Positions 1-8,985 of a stretch of 64,000 bases of DNA are shown one piece after another; within the stretch, counting starts at the first letter, position 1, and every line of letters starts with the position of its first letter. A program made the translations under genes and the position numbers. The notes under the pieces were generated by a model. It was given only the letters and a program-made list of their open reading frames with translations, did no database searches and was not told where the DNA came from. The DNA is from Actinomycetota bacterium (GTDB lineage Bacteria > Actinomycetota > Actinomycetes > Nanopelagicales > Nanopelagicaceae), in the NCBI GenBank assembly GCA_026392935.1, contig JAPLBE010000016.1:101381-165380 (forward strand), read 5' to 3'.

Positions 1-166
1 CCACGGAATTCCTCAATCGCTGCCTGCATCGAAGATGGAAGTTATTTCAGATGACTGGCGTACCAACCCAGTGACTCAAATCCGTTGGGGACTTCATTAC
101 ATAGACCTTCGCTATGACACACCCTGCCGCGCATGGTCAAAATTCCAGCGCAGCCGTTACTACTAA
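1..166 (+). CDS. Lytic transglycosylase-like protein, C-terminal end (partial)
   Basis: Only the last 54 codons are present, entering the window in frame 2 and ending at the TAA at 164-166. The readable tail includes TNPVTQIRWGLHYI, a Cys in DTPCRAW and an aromatic YY end. This matches the C-terminal signature of actinobacterial transglycosylase (SLT/Rpf-like) cell-wall proteins, where a QIxWGLxYI segment precedes a Cys near the end. It would be an exported peptidoglycan-cleaving enzyme. The catalytic Glu lies outside the window, so the family call rests on the tail alone. It converges on the fumarase gene with a 27 bp gap. Confidence 0.7.
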   Translation, partial: HGIPQSLPASKMEVISDDWRTNPVTQIRWGLHYIDLRYDTPCRAWSKFQRSRYY

Positions 167-193
167 AAACCTTTAGTTTTCGAAGGACCGAGC

Positions 194-1852
194 TTAATTT
201 TCTGGCTTGGAACCAATTGTTAATGGCCTCATTGTTTCGGCAAAGAAATCATTTCCTTTGTCATCGACAACAATGAATGCTGGGAAATCAACAACATCAA
301 TTTTCCAGACTGCTTCCATTCCTAGATCTTCGAAATCGAGAACTTCAACTTTCTTGATGCAATCCTGAGCTAGGCGAGCTGCTGGTCCACCGATAGATCC
401 AAGATAAAAACCACCATGCTTGGCGCAAGCATCGGTGACAGCCTTTGAGCGATTTCCTTTTGCTAACATCACAAAAGACCCACCATTGGCTTGGAAATAA
501 TCAACGTAGGAATCCATACGTCCGGCAGTTGTTGGTCCAAATGAACCAGATGCCATTCCGGTCGGAGTCTTTGCAGGACCTGCATAATAGACCGCGTAAT
601 TCTTTAAGTAATCTGGCATCGGTTTTCCAGCATCGAGCATCTCCTTGATGCGTGCGTGGGCAATATCGCGAGCAACCACGATGGTTCCGGTCAGCGATAC
701 ACGAGTCTTTACTGGGTGCTTTGAAAGTTCTGCGCGAATTGCATCCATAGGTTGATTGAGATCAATTGCAACAACATTGTCGTTCAGATGTTCATCAGTG
801 GTTTCTGGCAAGAAATGTGCTGGTTCTGTCTCTAGTTGCTCAATAAAGATTCCATCTTTTGTGATTTTCGCTTTTGCTTGGCGATCAGCAGAACATGAGA
901 CCGCGATAGCAATTGGCAGAGATGCTCCATGGCGAGGCAAGCGAACTACGCGCACATCGTGGCAGAAGTACTTACCGCCAAACTGTGCGCCAATGCCTAA
1001 CTTTTGGGTCAGTTTAAATACTTCTTCTTCCAGTGCCAGGTCGCGGAAACCATGTCCAGTAGCTGCATCACCTGATGTAGGCAGACCATCTAAGTAGTGA
1101 GTGCTCGCAAGCTTTGAAGTTTTTACAGTGTGCTCTGCGCTAGTTCCGCCAATCACAATAGCCAAGTGATACGGAGGACATGCTGCGGTTCCGATGGAAC
1201 GTAGCTTCTCATCAAGCCAATTCATAAATGAGGCTGGATTAAGTACTGCCTTTGTCTCTTGGTAGAGGAATGACTTGTTTGCACTGCCGCCACCTTTAGC
1301 GATAAACATGAAGTTGTATTCATCTTGATGGTCGCTATCGGCATAAATCTCAATTTGCGCAGGCAAGTTATTGCCGGTGTTCTTCTCTTCCCATGTTGTT
1401 ACAGGAGCCATCTGTGAATATCGAAGGTTTAACTTTGTATACGCGTCATAGACGCCTTGAGACAGTGCAACTTCATCTTTTGAGGAGGTGAGAACGTACT
1501 GCCCTTTCTTTCCCATAATCAGAGCCGTGCCAGTGTCCTGACACATAGGAAGAACTCCACCAGCGGCGATATTGGCATTCTTGAGAAGGTCGAGGGCAAC
1601 AAAGCGATCGTTTGCTGAGCTTTCTGGATCTGTAAGAATTTTGGCTAATTGTTCTAGGTGCTCGCTACGAAGATAATGCGAAATATCGTGAATCGCAGTT
1701 TCGGTAAGTAAGGTCAATGCTTCAGCTGAAACCTGTAGGAATTCTTTATCACCCAGTTTTACAACACTGACGCCTTCTTTGCTTATCAGGCGGTACTTAG
1801 TTGTATCCGGGCCAAGCGGAAGGAGATCTGAATATGTAAATTGTGGAGACAT
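194..1852 (-). CDS. fumA: Class I (iron-sulfur) fumarate hydratase
   Basis: This 552-residue protein catalyses reversible hydration of fumarate to malate in the citric acid cycle, in the cytosol. The length fits the one-piece [4Fe-4S] class I fumarases, unlike the roughly 470-residue class II FumC. The three cluster cysteines are visible: C104 in [10 protein letters not shown]225 in [16 protein letters not shown] and C320 in AVSCSADRQ, spaced as in E. coli FumA. Its ATG overlaps the xseB stop in a TAATG junction, so it is translated downstream of xseB from a shared message. An oxygen-labile fumarase in a genome that also carries katG and a Ni-SOD is notable but not unusual. Confidence 0.95.
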   Translation of the reverse strand: MSPQFTYSDLLPLGPDTTKYRLISKEGVSVVKLGDKEFLQVSAEALTLLTETAIHDISHYLRSEHLEQLAKILTDPESSANDRFVALDLLKNANIAAGGVLPMCQDTGTALIMGKKGQYVLTSSKDEVALSQGVYDAYTKLNLRYSQMAPVTTWEEKNTGNNLPAQIEIYADSDHQDEYNFMFIAKGGGSANKSFLYQETKAVLNPASFMNWLDEKLRSIGTAACPPYHLAIVIGGTSAEHTVKTSKLASTHYLDGLPTSGDAATGHGFRDLALEEEVFKLTQKLGIGAQFGGKYFCHDVRVVRLPRHGASLPIAIAVSCSADRQAKAKITKDGIFIEQLETEPAHFLPETTDEHLNDNVVAIDLNQPMDAIRAELSKHPVKTRVSLTGTIVVARDIAHARIKEMLDAGKPMPDYLKNYAVYYAGPAKTPTGMASGSFGPTTAGRMDSYVDYFQANGGSFVMLAKGNRSKAVTDACAKHGGFYLGSIGGPAARLAQDCIKKVEVLDFEDLGMEAVWKIDVVDFPAFIVVDDKGNDFFAETMRPLTIGSKPEN

Positions 1853-2070
1853 TATTCATCTCCAGATTTTGGAGTAGAAGTCTTTGCTGCATCTAACTTC
1901 TTCTTCGCACCATCTAGCCATTCCTGGCAAATCTTTGCAAGCTCTTCTCCGCGCTCCCACAACTTGAGGGATTCTTCAAGAGTGGCACTGCCATCTTCAA
2001 GAGATTCAACAATCTCGGCTAGTTCGTCGCGAGCCTCTTCGTAGCTGGGCTTTGCATCTTTAGCGGCCAT
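1852..2070 (-). CDS. xseB: Exodeoxyribonuclease VII small subunit
   Basis: A 72-residue acidic helical protein with the family signature [19 protein letters not shown] followed by [14 protein letters not shown]. Several copies of XseB bind XseA to form exonuclease VII, which degrades single-stranded DNA from both ends. I chose the ATG at 2070 over the in-frame GTG two codons upstream because TAGATT ends exactly 6 nt before this ATG, the spacing of leaderless genes elsewhere in this window. It lies 34 bp after xseA on the same strand and overlaps the fumarase start by one base. Confidence 0.92.
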   Translation of the reverse strand: MAAKDAKPSYEEARDELAEIVESLEDGSATLEESLKLWERGEELAKICQEWLDGAKKKLDAAKTSTPKSGDE

Positions 2071-2076
2071 GTGCAC

Positions 2077-2082
2077 AATCTA
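2077..2082 (-). promoter_or_regulatory. Predicted leaderless -10 element of xseB
   Basis: TAGATT on the minus strand, 6 nt before the xseB ATG at 2070. No Shine-Dalgarno sequence sits at normal spacing, so transcription probably starts at or next to the A of the ATG. It would give xseB-fumA a promoter separate from xseA. Confidence 0.55.
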
Positions 2083-2104
2083 CTCTCGATTTACCAAACT
2101 TGAT

Positions 2105-3310
2105 TTACAAGACTTGATTAACTGTGGCGCTGGTCTCGCCCTTAGCGACGCGGATTCGTAAGCGAGTACCGCTCTTCACCTTTGCGGCATCGCGCACAAT
2201 TGCACCATCTTCTAACTGCACCACTGCATAGCCGCGGTCCATAGTCGATTGTGGCGAGAGCGAACGCAGGTGTGCTTTTACGCCCTTTAGCTCCTTCTTC
2301 TCAATCTCAAGAATTGATGCAAAACTGCGAATCGAACGATCGCGCCATGCTTTGATTTCATCGCGTCGCGTTGAAACCATGACTGATGGATCTTTCATCA
2401 CTGGTCGATTGCGCAACTGCGCAATCTGATTTAACTCAAAGTCGATTGTCGAAACTAGCCGGCGGTACATGCGATCACGAATTTTTTCGATATCGCTGAT
2501 CTCTTGAGCAATATCTGGCACCACACGCTTTGCGGCATCTGTGGGCGTTGATGCTCGGTAATCAGCAACATAATCTAGAAGTGGTGCATCTTTTTCATGG
2601 CCAATTGCGCTCACGATTGGCGTTGTGCATTGTGCCGCTAAACGTACAAGTGATTCATCGCTAAAGGGCAGGAGATCTTCAAATGAACCTCCGCCTCGAG
2701 TAATGATGATGACATCTACTTCAGTATCGGCTTCTAATTCAGCAAGAGCCTGCGAAACCTCAACAACGGCTGCAGCGCCTTGAACAGTTACTTCACGAAT
2801 TTCAAACTGCACTGCAGGCCAACGCCTACGAGCATTTTCTACAACATCTTTCATAGCATCGGTATTGCGGCCGCAAATCAATCCAACTTTTCGTGGCAAG
2901 CGAGGTAGTGCAACTTTACGGTCTGCACTAAATAACCCTTCAGCAGCCAACTTCTCCTTGAGCGCTTCTAGCCGTGCAAGAAGCTCGCCGACTCCAACTT
3001 GGCGGATTTCTTTTGCAGACATTGTGAGAGAACCATTTTTGGTAAACCATGATGGTTTTGCATAGATAACCACGCGTGCATTTGCAGGTAGTGGTTGTAC
3101 CGACGCCAATACAGTTTTGTAACACATCACCGAGATGCTCATATCGGCGCTGGTATCTCGAAGGCGCATGAAAGCCATGCCACCACTTCGTTCGTTCAGT
3201 TCTGAGATTTCGCCTTCAATCCAGATTGGGCCTAAACGATCAACATATTCTTTGATTGCTTCAGAGACCACACGCACTGGCGCAGGGGATTCACTTGAAG
3301 TTTCGAACAT
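2105..3310 (-). CDS. xseA: Exodeoxyribonuclease VII large subunit
   Basis: Catalytic subunit of exonuclease VII, which acts on single-stranded DNA in repair and recombination. The 401-residue protein has an N-terminal OB-fold with [18 protein letters not shown] and MAFMRLRD, then the central catalytic region with [36 protein letters not shown] and [15 protein letters not shown], and a helical C-terminus ending in the typical RGYAVVQ and [13 protein letters not shown] segments. The length is normal for actinobacteria. It is divergent from ispH with only 26 bp between the start codons, all of it occupied by two opposing -10 hexamers. Confidence 0.96.
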   Translation of the reverse strand: MFETSSESPAPVRVVSEAIKEYVDRLGPIWIEGEISELNERSGGMAFMRLRDTSADMSISVMCYKTVLASVQPLPANARVVIYAKPSWFTKNGSLTMSAKEIRQVGVGELLARLEALKEKLAAEGLFSADRKVALPRLPRKVGLICGRNTDAMKDVVENARRRWPAVQFEIREVTVQGAAAVVEVSQALAELEADTEVDVIIITRGGGSFEDLLPFSDESLVRLAAQCTTPIVSAIGHEKDAPLLDYVADYRASTPTDAAKRVVPDIAQEISDIEKIRDRMYRRLVSTIDFELNQIAQLRNRPVMKDPSVMVSTRRDEIKAWRDRSIRSFASILEIEKKELKGVKAHLRSLSPQSTMDRGYAVVQLEDGAIVRDAAKVKSGTRLRIRVAKGETSATVNQVL

Positions 3311-3316
3311 GGGAAG

Positions 3317-3322
3317 AGCCTA
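3317..3322 (-). promoter_or_regulatory. Predicted -10 element of xseA (leaderless)
   Basis: TAGGCT on the minus strand, 6 nt before the xseA ATG. A weak -35 candidate, TTGCTC at 3339-3344, lies 16 bp further upstream, inside the start of ispH. It is separated by one base from the ispH -10 on the opposite strand. Confidence 0.55.
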
Positions 3323-3323
3323 T

Positions 3324-3329
3324 TAGACT
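3324..3329 (+). promoter_or_regulatory. Predicted -10 element of ispH (leaderless)
   Basis: TAGACT on the plus strand, 7 nt before the ispH ATG at 3337. With the xseA hexamer it forms the head-to-head pattern AGCCTA-T-TAGACT. The two promoters could not both be melted by polymerase at once. Confidence 0.6.
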
Positions 3330-3336
3330 GCCGCTT

Positions 3337-4284
3337 ATGAGCAAGAGAGTTTTACTGGCTGCGCCACGTGGATATTGCGCCGGAGTGGACCGAGCTGTGA
3401 TTGCCGTTGAAAAATCTCTTGAACTTTATGGCGCACCGATTTACGTCCGCAAAGAGATTGTCCACAACAAGCATGTTGTTTCAACACTTGAACAACGAGG
3501 CGTGATTTTTGTTAACGAGACCGATGAAGTTCCAGAAGGCGCAACTGTTGTTTTCTCAGCTCACGGTGTATCACCTGCAGTTCATGCTGAGGCTGCCTCA
3601 CGAAACTTAAAGACTATTGATGCAACCTGTCCGCTTGTTACTAAGGTGCATAACGAAGTAAAGCGTTTTGCTGATGATGAAACTGAGATTCTTTTGATTG
3701 GTCACAATGGGCACGAAGAAGTAGAAGGAACAGCTGGAGAAGCTCCAGGAAAAGTTCGCATAGTTGATGGGCTCGATGAAGCTCGTACCGTTGTTCCAAC
3801 TCCAGGTAAGAAATTAGTTTGGCTGACTCAGACCACTCTCTCGGTCGATGAAACTATGCAATCAGTTGCAATCCTTAAAGATCGATTCCCAGAAATTGCT
3901 AATCCACCATCTGATGACATTTGCTATGCAACACAAAATCGCCAAGAGGCAATTAAGGCAATTGCTCCTCAAGCAGATTTAGTGATAGTTGTTGGATCAA
4001 CAAACTCGTCTAACTCAGTTCGACTTGTAGAAGTTGCACTTGAGTACGGTGCTAAAGCTGCTTATCTTGTGGATTATGCAGCTGAGGTAAAAGAGGAGTG
4101 GTTAGAGAAGGCAGAGATTATCGGCGTGACAAGCGGTGCATCGGTTCCAGAAATTCTCGTAACAGATTTGCTCAACTTTTTGGATATGCACGGTTACAAC
4201 GATGTGCAAGAGATTAAGGCAACTGAAGAATCACTTCTCTTTGCGCTACCAAAAGAGCTTCGCAAAGAACTCAATAAAAGGTAG
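3337..4284 (+). CDS. ispH: 4-hydroxy-3-methylbut-2-enyl diphosphate reductase
   Basis: Last enzyme of the MEP isoprenoid pathway, reducing HMBPP to IPP and DMAPP with an iron-sulfur cluster. The 315-residue protein carries the three cluster cysteines at C14 ([11 protein letters not shown]), C98 ([12 protein letters not shown]) and C196 ([11 protein letters not shown]), plus the His motifs [14 protein letters not shown] and GHEEVEG. The frame is open 27 codons further upstream, but that region overlaps xseA. The ATG at 3337 gives the standard family N-terminus [14 protein letters not shown] and sits 7 nt after TAGACT. It is convergent with the DUF6542 gene with 3 bp between stops. Confidence 0.97.
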   Translation: MSKRVLLAAPRGYCAGVDRAVIAVEKSLELYGAPIYVRKEIVHNKHVVSTLEQRGVIFVNETDEVPEGATVVFSAHGVSPAVHAEAASRNLKTIDATCPLVTKVHNEVKRFADDETEILLIGHNGHEEVEGTAGEAPGKVRIVDGLDEARTVVPTPGKKLVWLTQTTLSVDETMQSVAILKDRFPEIANPPSDDICYATQNRQEAIKAIAPQADLVIVVGSTNSSNSVRLVEVALEYGAKAAYLVDYAAEVKEEWLEKAEIIGVTSGASVPEILVTDLLNFLDMHGYNDVQEIKATEESLLFALPKELRKELNKR

Positions 4285-4287
4285 TTA

Positions 4288-4707
4288 CTAGCTCTCTACT
4301 GATCGCTTTGATGGACGGCTCTTCGCCTTCTCATTAAGAAACATAAACCAGGCATAGAGCGCGCTGACCAGCAAGAACGGTGCAACGCTTGCAAGTGAAG
4401 CAATGAAATCAACACCAACTCTTGTAGGGCGAAGACCATCGTTAAGAATTGTGATGAGAAGTGCTGTAGATGCATAAGCAATAGGTGGAGTGACTGCTGC
4501 AACATAGCGAGTGCCAGTTCTGCCATAACGGACGCCGCCAAAGGTAACTAAGGCAATAATGATTCCAGAGATGACTCCGGCACCTGAGCGAATCCAGATT
4601 TCAAGTGATGCGATGATAAAGATAAAGAGAGATTGAAGAACAATCACTCCCTGCTTCTTGAGGCCAGGACCAGGGATGGTGGGCTTCTTGATTGTTCTCG
4701 TGTTCAT
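4288..4707 (-). CDS. DUF6542-type small membrane protein
   Basis: A 139-residue protein with about four hydrophobic segments (roughly residues 20-40, 42-62, 68-90 and 97-125), a basic Pro-rich N-terminus and a basic C-terminal tail. Composition, size and position resemble the actinobacterial DUF6542 family, which from memory sits between ispH and ychF in mycobacteria (Rv1111c). The function is unknown. It follows rmuC by 4 bp, and a GAGGA Shine-Dalgarno sequence overlaps the rmuC stop region, so the two are probably co-transcribed. The family name is a recognition call without a profile search. Confidence 0.7.
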   Translation of the reverse strand: MNTRTIKKPTIPGPGLKKQGVIVLQSLFIFIIASLEIWIRSGAGVISGIIIALVTFGGVRYGRTGTRYVAAVTPPIAYASTALLITILNDGLRPTRVGVDFIASLASVAPFLLVSALYAWFMFLNEKAKSRPSKRSVES

Positions 4708-4711
4708 TCTT

Positions 4712-5899
4712 CTATTCCTCTACTACTTCTACGTCAATGAAATCATCTGGTCCATCGAGTTCTGCGTTCTGCAATTCTCGTACCTTTGCAGGTGATTCTG
4801 GATATTCGATTGCGAGCTTATCTTTATCTCCAGCAACTCCAAGTTTATTGATTCGTCGAGCCGGTGCAAGAACTGTTTTTTCGGCAGTGGGAATCAGATC
4901 TTCGTAAGCCTTAGATGTTGAGTTGATTGCCTTACCGACAGCAACAATTTTCGAGTGCAGCAAAGTGATGTTCTTTAAGAATGTCGCTGCCACTTTAGTG
5001 ATGTCATCTGCATTTTCTGCAAGTTTATTTCGAGTAAAGATATGCCCCACGGTGCGCAATAAGGCCATCATGGAAGTAGGGGTTGCAAGCGTGACGCCAA
5101 CTTTAAATGCTTTTTCAAGTAGGAGCGGATCAAGTCGAAGTGATTCTGCGAGAAGGGTTTCGAAGGGAAGGAAGAGCACTACAAAATCTGGCGAGTTTTG
5201 GGACTTGTGGTAACCGCGCTTGGAGAGAGCATCTACATGCTTGAGCAAATCTTTTGTGTGCTGCAGCAAGAGTTCGTCACGCTCTGCTTGGTTATCGGTA
5301 CCGAAAGCTTCAAGGAATCTATCGAATGGAAACTTGGAATCGATAAACAACTTAGAGCCACCTGGCATTGCAACTGTGATATCTGGAATACCAGAAGAGT
5401 CAGCATCGGTTGTAGAGCGCTGGGCTACATACTCGTGGTCTTCTCGTAAACCAGCTTGTTCAAGCAACAGTTCGAGTTGGGCTTCTCCAAATTTTCCACG
5501 AGTCTGCGAATTAGAGAGTGCGCCAGCAATTTTCTTCGTCTCATCAAAGAAGGTGGTAGATGCTTTACGCATCTCATCGATTGTGCCGATGAGTTGAGTT
5601 TCAGAGGCGACTCTCTTCTCTGCAGCATCCTGTGCTTGTGCGCGCATGCGTTCGACAGTCGTTTTCATCTCTTCCATCTGCGTTGCAATCTTTGTTTCAT
5701 TTTCATTCTTTGCTTCTGACATCTTTAAACGATCTTCAGAAGCTTTCAGCAGAACTTTTACATCGTTAAGTTCTTGCGAAATTCGCGACGAATCACCACC
5801 AACTGATGCAGATTTAATTCTGGCAATCCACATACCGAGGGCGAGGCCAATAAAAAGGCCAATAATCAGAGTTATTAAGGTCACGAGTGCGCTGGACAT
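4712..5899 (-). CDS. rmuC: DNA recombination protein RmuC
   Basis: A 395-residue RmuC-family protein. It has an N-terminal membrane anchor (LVTLITLIIGLFIGLALGMWIARI), a long coiled coil from about residue 40 to 120, and the RmuC nuclease-like core with FGEAQLELLLEQAGL, FIDSKFPFDRFLEAF, DFVVLFLPFETLLAESLRLDP and LATPTSMMALLRTVGHIF. RmuC proteins limit DNA rearrangements at inverted repeats in E. coli; the biochemical activity is inferred from a restriction-endonuclease-like fold. It is divergent from ychF with a 51 bp gap and heads a two-gene unit with the DUF6542 gene. I see no clear leaderless -10 at this start. Confidence 0.93.
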   Translation of the reverse strand: MSSALVTLITLIIGLFIGLALGMWIARIKSASVGGDSSRISQELNDVKVLLKASEDRLKMSEAKNENETKIATQMEEMKTTVERMRAQAQDAAEKRVASETQLIGTIDEMRKASTTFFDETKKIAGALSNSQTRGKFGEAQLELLLEQAGLREDHEYVAQRSTTDADSSGIPDITVAMPGGSKLFIDSKFPFDRFLEAFGTDNQAERDELLLQHTKDLLKHVDALSKRGYHKSQNSPDFVVLFLPFETLLAESLRLDPLLLEKAFKVGVTLATPTSMMALLRTVGHIFTRNKLAENADDITKVAATFLKNITLLHSKIVAVGKAINSTSKAYEDLIPTAEKTVLAPARRINKLGVAGDKDKLAIEYPESPAKVRELQNAELDGPDDFIDVEVVEE

Positions 5900-5950
5900 G
5901 GGGCAATCGTGGCAGGAGGCACCGACAATCCCGCGTAGGCTGTCCTACTT

Positions 5951-7024
5951 ATGAGCCTCTCAATTGGAATCGTCGGACTCCCGAATGTGGGAAAGTCGAC
6001 CCTATTTAATGCTCTAACTAAGAACAATGTCCTGGCTGCAAACTATCCCTTCGCCACCATCGAGCCCAATGTTGGCGTCGTAGGCGTACCTGACGAGCGG
6101 TTGGCCAAGCTGGCAACCATCTTCGGCTCAGAGAAGTTACTGCCGGCGGCGCTCTCATTCGTAGATATTGCTGGCATCGTAAAGGGTGCTTCAGAAGGTG
6201 CTGGTCTTGGAAATAAGTTCCTGGCAAATATTCGTGAAACCGATGCAATCTGCCAAGTCATCCGTGTCTTCACAGATGGCGATGTCGTGCACGTTGATGG
6301 TCGCATCGATCCATCCAGTGATATCGAAACGATTAATACGGAACTCGCGCTCGCTGATTTACAGACAATTGAAAAAGCTATTCCGCGTCTTGAAAAAGAG
6401 GCACGCGTTGCCAAAGAAAAGGCACCCGTTCTTGCTGCAGTAAAAGAGGCGAACGACTGGTTGCAATCAGGTAAGCCACTTTCGCAATCAAAAATTGATC
6501 GCACACTTTTACACGAACTTCATTTGCTGACAGCTAAACCATTCTTATATGTATTTAACGTTGATGCAGCAGAGCTTGCAGATGTTGATCTACGCACAAA
6601 GTTAGCAGCACTTGTTGCACCTGCTGAGGCAATTTTCCTAGATGCAAAAACTGAAGCAGAACTTGCCGAACTCTCTGATGAAGACGCCCTCGAGTTACTG
6701 CAAGCAATCGGACTTACCGAACCAGGTCTTGCAACACTTGCACGTGTTGGTTTCGACACTCTTGGTTTACAGACTTATTTAACTGCAGGTCCAAAAGAAA
6801 CACGTGCTTGGACTATTCATCAAGGCGATACAGCACCAATGGCAGCTGGCGTCATTCACACAGATTTCCAAAAAGGTTTCATTAAAGCTGAAATCGTTTC
6901 TTTTGCCGACTTGGTAGAAGCGGGCTCAATGGTCGAAGCGAAAGCTAAGGGCAAAGTCCGTATGGAAGGTAAGGAATACATCATGCAAGACGGAGACGTA
7001 GTGGAGTTCAGATTCAATGTCTAA
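5951..7024 (+). CDS. ychF: Obg-like redox-regulated ATPase YchF
   Basis: A 357-residue YchF/OLA1-family P-loop ATPase, cytosolic and ribosome-associated. Visible features are the Walker A motif GLPNVGKSTLFNAL near the N-terminus, the switch region FVDIAGIVKGASEGAGLGNKFL, the nucleotide-specificity segment FLYVFNVD, and the C-terminal TGS-type domain with TYLTAGPKETRAWTI, GVIHTDFQKGFIKAEI and YIMQDGDVVEFRFNV. The length is normal. A TAGGCT hexamer ends 9 nt before the ATG. The last 8 bp overlap the start of typA, so the two GTPase-fold genes are translationally linked. Confidence 0.97.
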   Translation: MSLSIGIVGLPNVGKSTLFNALTKNNVLAANYPFATIEPNVGVVGVPDERLAKLATIFGSEKLLPAALSFVDIAGIVKGASEGAGLGNKFLANIRETDAICQVIRVFTDGDVVHVDGRIDPSSDIETINTELALADLQTIEKAIPRLEKEARVAKEKAPVLAAVKEANDWLQSGKPLSQSKIDRTLLHELHLLTAKPFLYVFNVDAAELADVDLRTKLAALVAPAEAIFLDAKTEAELAELSDEDALELLQAIGLTEPGLATLARVGFDTLGLQTYLTAGPKETRAWTIHQGDTAPMAAGVIHTDFQKGFIKAEIVSFADLVEAGSMVEAKAKGKVRMEGKEYIMQDGDVVEFRFNV

Positions 7025-8945
7025 TACACCGACACAAAACACAGCCCGAGCGCGACTCAATCAAGCGCACCTTAAGGATCTTCCACGGAAGACCCGCGAC
7101 AACCTTCGCAACGTGGCGATCATCGCTCACGTTGACCACGGTAAAACAACTCTCGTTGATGCGATGTTGTGGCAATCCGGAGCTTTCGCTGCTTATAAGA
7201 AGCAAGAAGAAGGCCAAGACCGCATGATGGATTCAATGGATCTAGAACGCGAAAAGGGAATTACCATTCTTGCGAAGAACACTTCGGTAAAACGTGGTGA
7301 CACCATCATTAACATTATTGATACACCAGGCCACGCTGATTTCGGTGGCGAAGTTGAACGTGGACTTGAAATGGTTGACGGCGTGATCTTGCTCGTTGAT
7401 GCATCAGAAGGTCCACTTCCGCAGACACGTTTCGTATTGCGCAAAGCACTACAGAAGAATCTTCCGGTTATTTTGCTTATCAACAAGGTAGATCGCCCCG
7501 ATTCACGTATCGCAGAAGTTGTCGACGAGGCATATGCACTCTTCCTTGATCTCGATGCAAGTGAAGATCAAATCGAATTCCCAATTGTCTATGCATCAGC
7601 AAAAGCTGGCCGTGCATCTCTTACGCGTCCTGCAGACGGTGGCATGCCAGTTGAAGAGAATCTAGATGTTCTCTTTGACACAATCTTCTCTGCTATTCCA
7701 GCACCTGTTTATCACGAAGGTGCACCACTTCAGGCGCACGTGACAAACCTTGACTCATCACCATTCCTTGGGCGCTTGGCACTGTGCCGTGTGCACGAAG
7801 GTGTTATCAAAAAGGGACAAACAGTTTCATGGATGAAGACTGATGGAACAACTGAGCGAGTAAAGATCTCCGAACTCTTAGTTACAGAAGCGCTAGAACG
7901 TGTTCCTGCACTAGAAGCAGGACCTGGCGACATCATCGCTGTTGCGGGTATTGAGACAATCACGTTGGGTGAAACTCTTGCAGATCTTGAAAACCCACAT
8001 CAATTGCCACTTATTACAGTGGATGAACCATCAATTTCGATGACAATCGGTATCAACACATCACCACTTGCGGGTAAGAGCGGCAAGATGCTTACTGCGC
8101 GCCAAGTAAAGGATCGTCTTGATAAAGAGTTAGTCGGTAACGTTTCACTTCGCGTACTTAATACTGAACGCCCAGATACATGGGAAGTTCAAGGCCGCGG
8201 AGAACTTCAGCTAGCAGTTTTGGTTGAAATCATGAAGCGTGAAAGTTTTGAACTCACAGTGGGTAAGCCACAAGTTGTTACAAAGATGATTGATGGAAAA
8301 CTTCATGAACCTATGGAGCGTTTATCTATTGATGCTCCTGAAGAATATTTGGGTGTACTTACTCAGTTGATGGCGCTTCGTAAAGGTCGCATGGAACAAA
8401 TGGTTAATCACGGAACCGGTTGGATCCGTCTTGATTACAAAGTTCCATCACGTGGACTTATTGGTTTTCGTACCGAGTTTCTTACTGAAACTCGTGGAAC
8501 AGGTTTACTTCACCACGTATTTGATTCATATGAACCATGGTTTGGAGAACTTCGCACACGCGGAACAGGTTCACTTGTTTCAGACCGCATTGGCGCAGTA
8601 ACTTCTTATGCACTTGCTGGAATTCAAGAGCGCGGTTCTATCTTCGTAGAACCAGGTGATGAAGTCTATGAAGGCATGGTTATCGGAGAGAACTCACGTA
8701 CTGAAGATATGGATGTTAACTGTGTTCGTGAAAAGAAACTCACAAACATGCGCGCATCAGGTACAGATGATTCTGAAAAGTTGATTCCACCTAAGAAGCT
8801 GAACATGGAGGGTGCTCTCGAATTCTGTCGCGAAGATGAATGCGTTGAAGTAACACCTGCAGTCGTTCGAATCCGCAAGGTAACACTCGATGGCGCAGAG
8901 CGCGCACGCGCTACTTCACGAGCAAAGAAGAACAATCAGAGCTAA
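7017..8945 (+). CDS. typA: Translational GTPase BipA/TypA
   Basis: A 642-residue ribosome-binding GTPase of the EF-G family that assists 50S assembly and stress adaptation. The G domain begins around residue 33 with IIAHVDHGKTTLVDAML (G1), followed by EREKGITILAKN (switch I), IIDTPGHADFGGEVER (G3) and LINKVDRPDSR (G4). Domain II, the EF-G-like domains III and V and the BipA-specific C-terminus follow, with RGLIGFRTEFLTETRGTG and an ENSRTEDMDVNC motif. The extra N-terminal 30 residues and basic C-terminal tail are common in actinobacterial homologues. It overlaps the ychF stop by 8 bp. Confidence 0.96.
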   Translation: MSNTPTQNTARARLNQAHLKDLPRKTRDNLRNVAIIAHVDHGKTTLVDAMLWQSGAFAAYKKQEEGQDRMMDSMDLEREKGITILAKNTSVKRGDTIINIIDTPGHADFGGEVERGLEMVDGVILLVDASEGPLPQTRFVLRKALQKNLPVILLINKVDRPDSRIAEVVDEAYALFLDLDASEDQIEFPIVYASAKAGRASLTRPADGGMPVEENLDVLFDTIFSAIPAPVYHEGAPLQAHVTNLDSSPFLGRLALCRVHEGVIKKGQTVSWMKTDGTTERVKISELLVTEALERVPALEAGPGDIIAVAGIETITLGETLADLENPHQLPLITVDEPSISMTIGINTSPLAGKSGKMLTARQVKDRLDKELVGNVSLRVLNTERPDTWEVQGRGELQLAVLVEIMKRESFELTVGKPQVVTKMIDGKLHEPMERLSIDAPEEYLGVLTQLMALRKGRMEQMVNHGTGWIRLDYKVPSRGLIGFRTEFLTETRGTGLLHHVFDSYEPWFGELRTRGTGSLVSDRIGAVTSYALAGIQERGSIFVEPGDEVYEGMVIGENSRTEDMDVNCVREKKLTNMRASGTDDSEKLIPPKKLNMEGALEFCREDECVEVTPAVVRIRKVTLDGAERARATSRAKKNNQS

Positions 8946-8985
8946 TTACCCCGACTTGTCAGGGCCTTACGGTTGAATACGAACT

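Noticed and set aside
163-180. CTAAA-AACC-TTTAG-TTTT as terminator after the first gene
   Set aside because: Only 5 A/T-rich pairs; too weak to claim, although its position is right.
3256-3336. 27-codon N-terminal extension of ispH
   Set aside because: Overlaps the xseA start and is absent from the family; the ATG at 3337 gives the canonical N-terminus and fits the leaderless spacing.
6043-6504. 153-codon open frame antisense to ychF
   Set aside because: Ser/Thr-rich antisense translation of a conserved GTPase-fold gene; no independent evidence.
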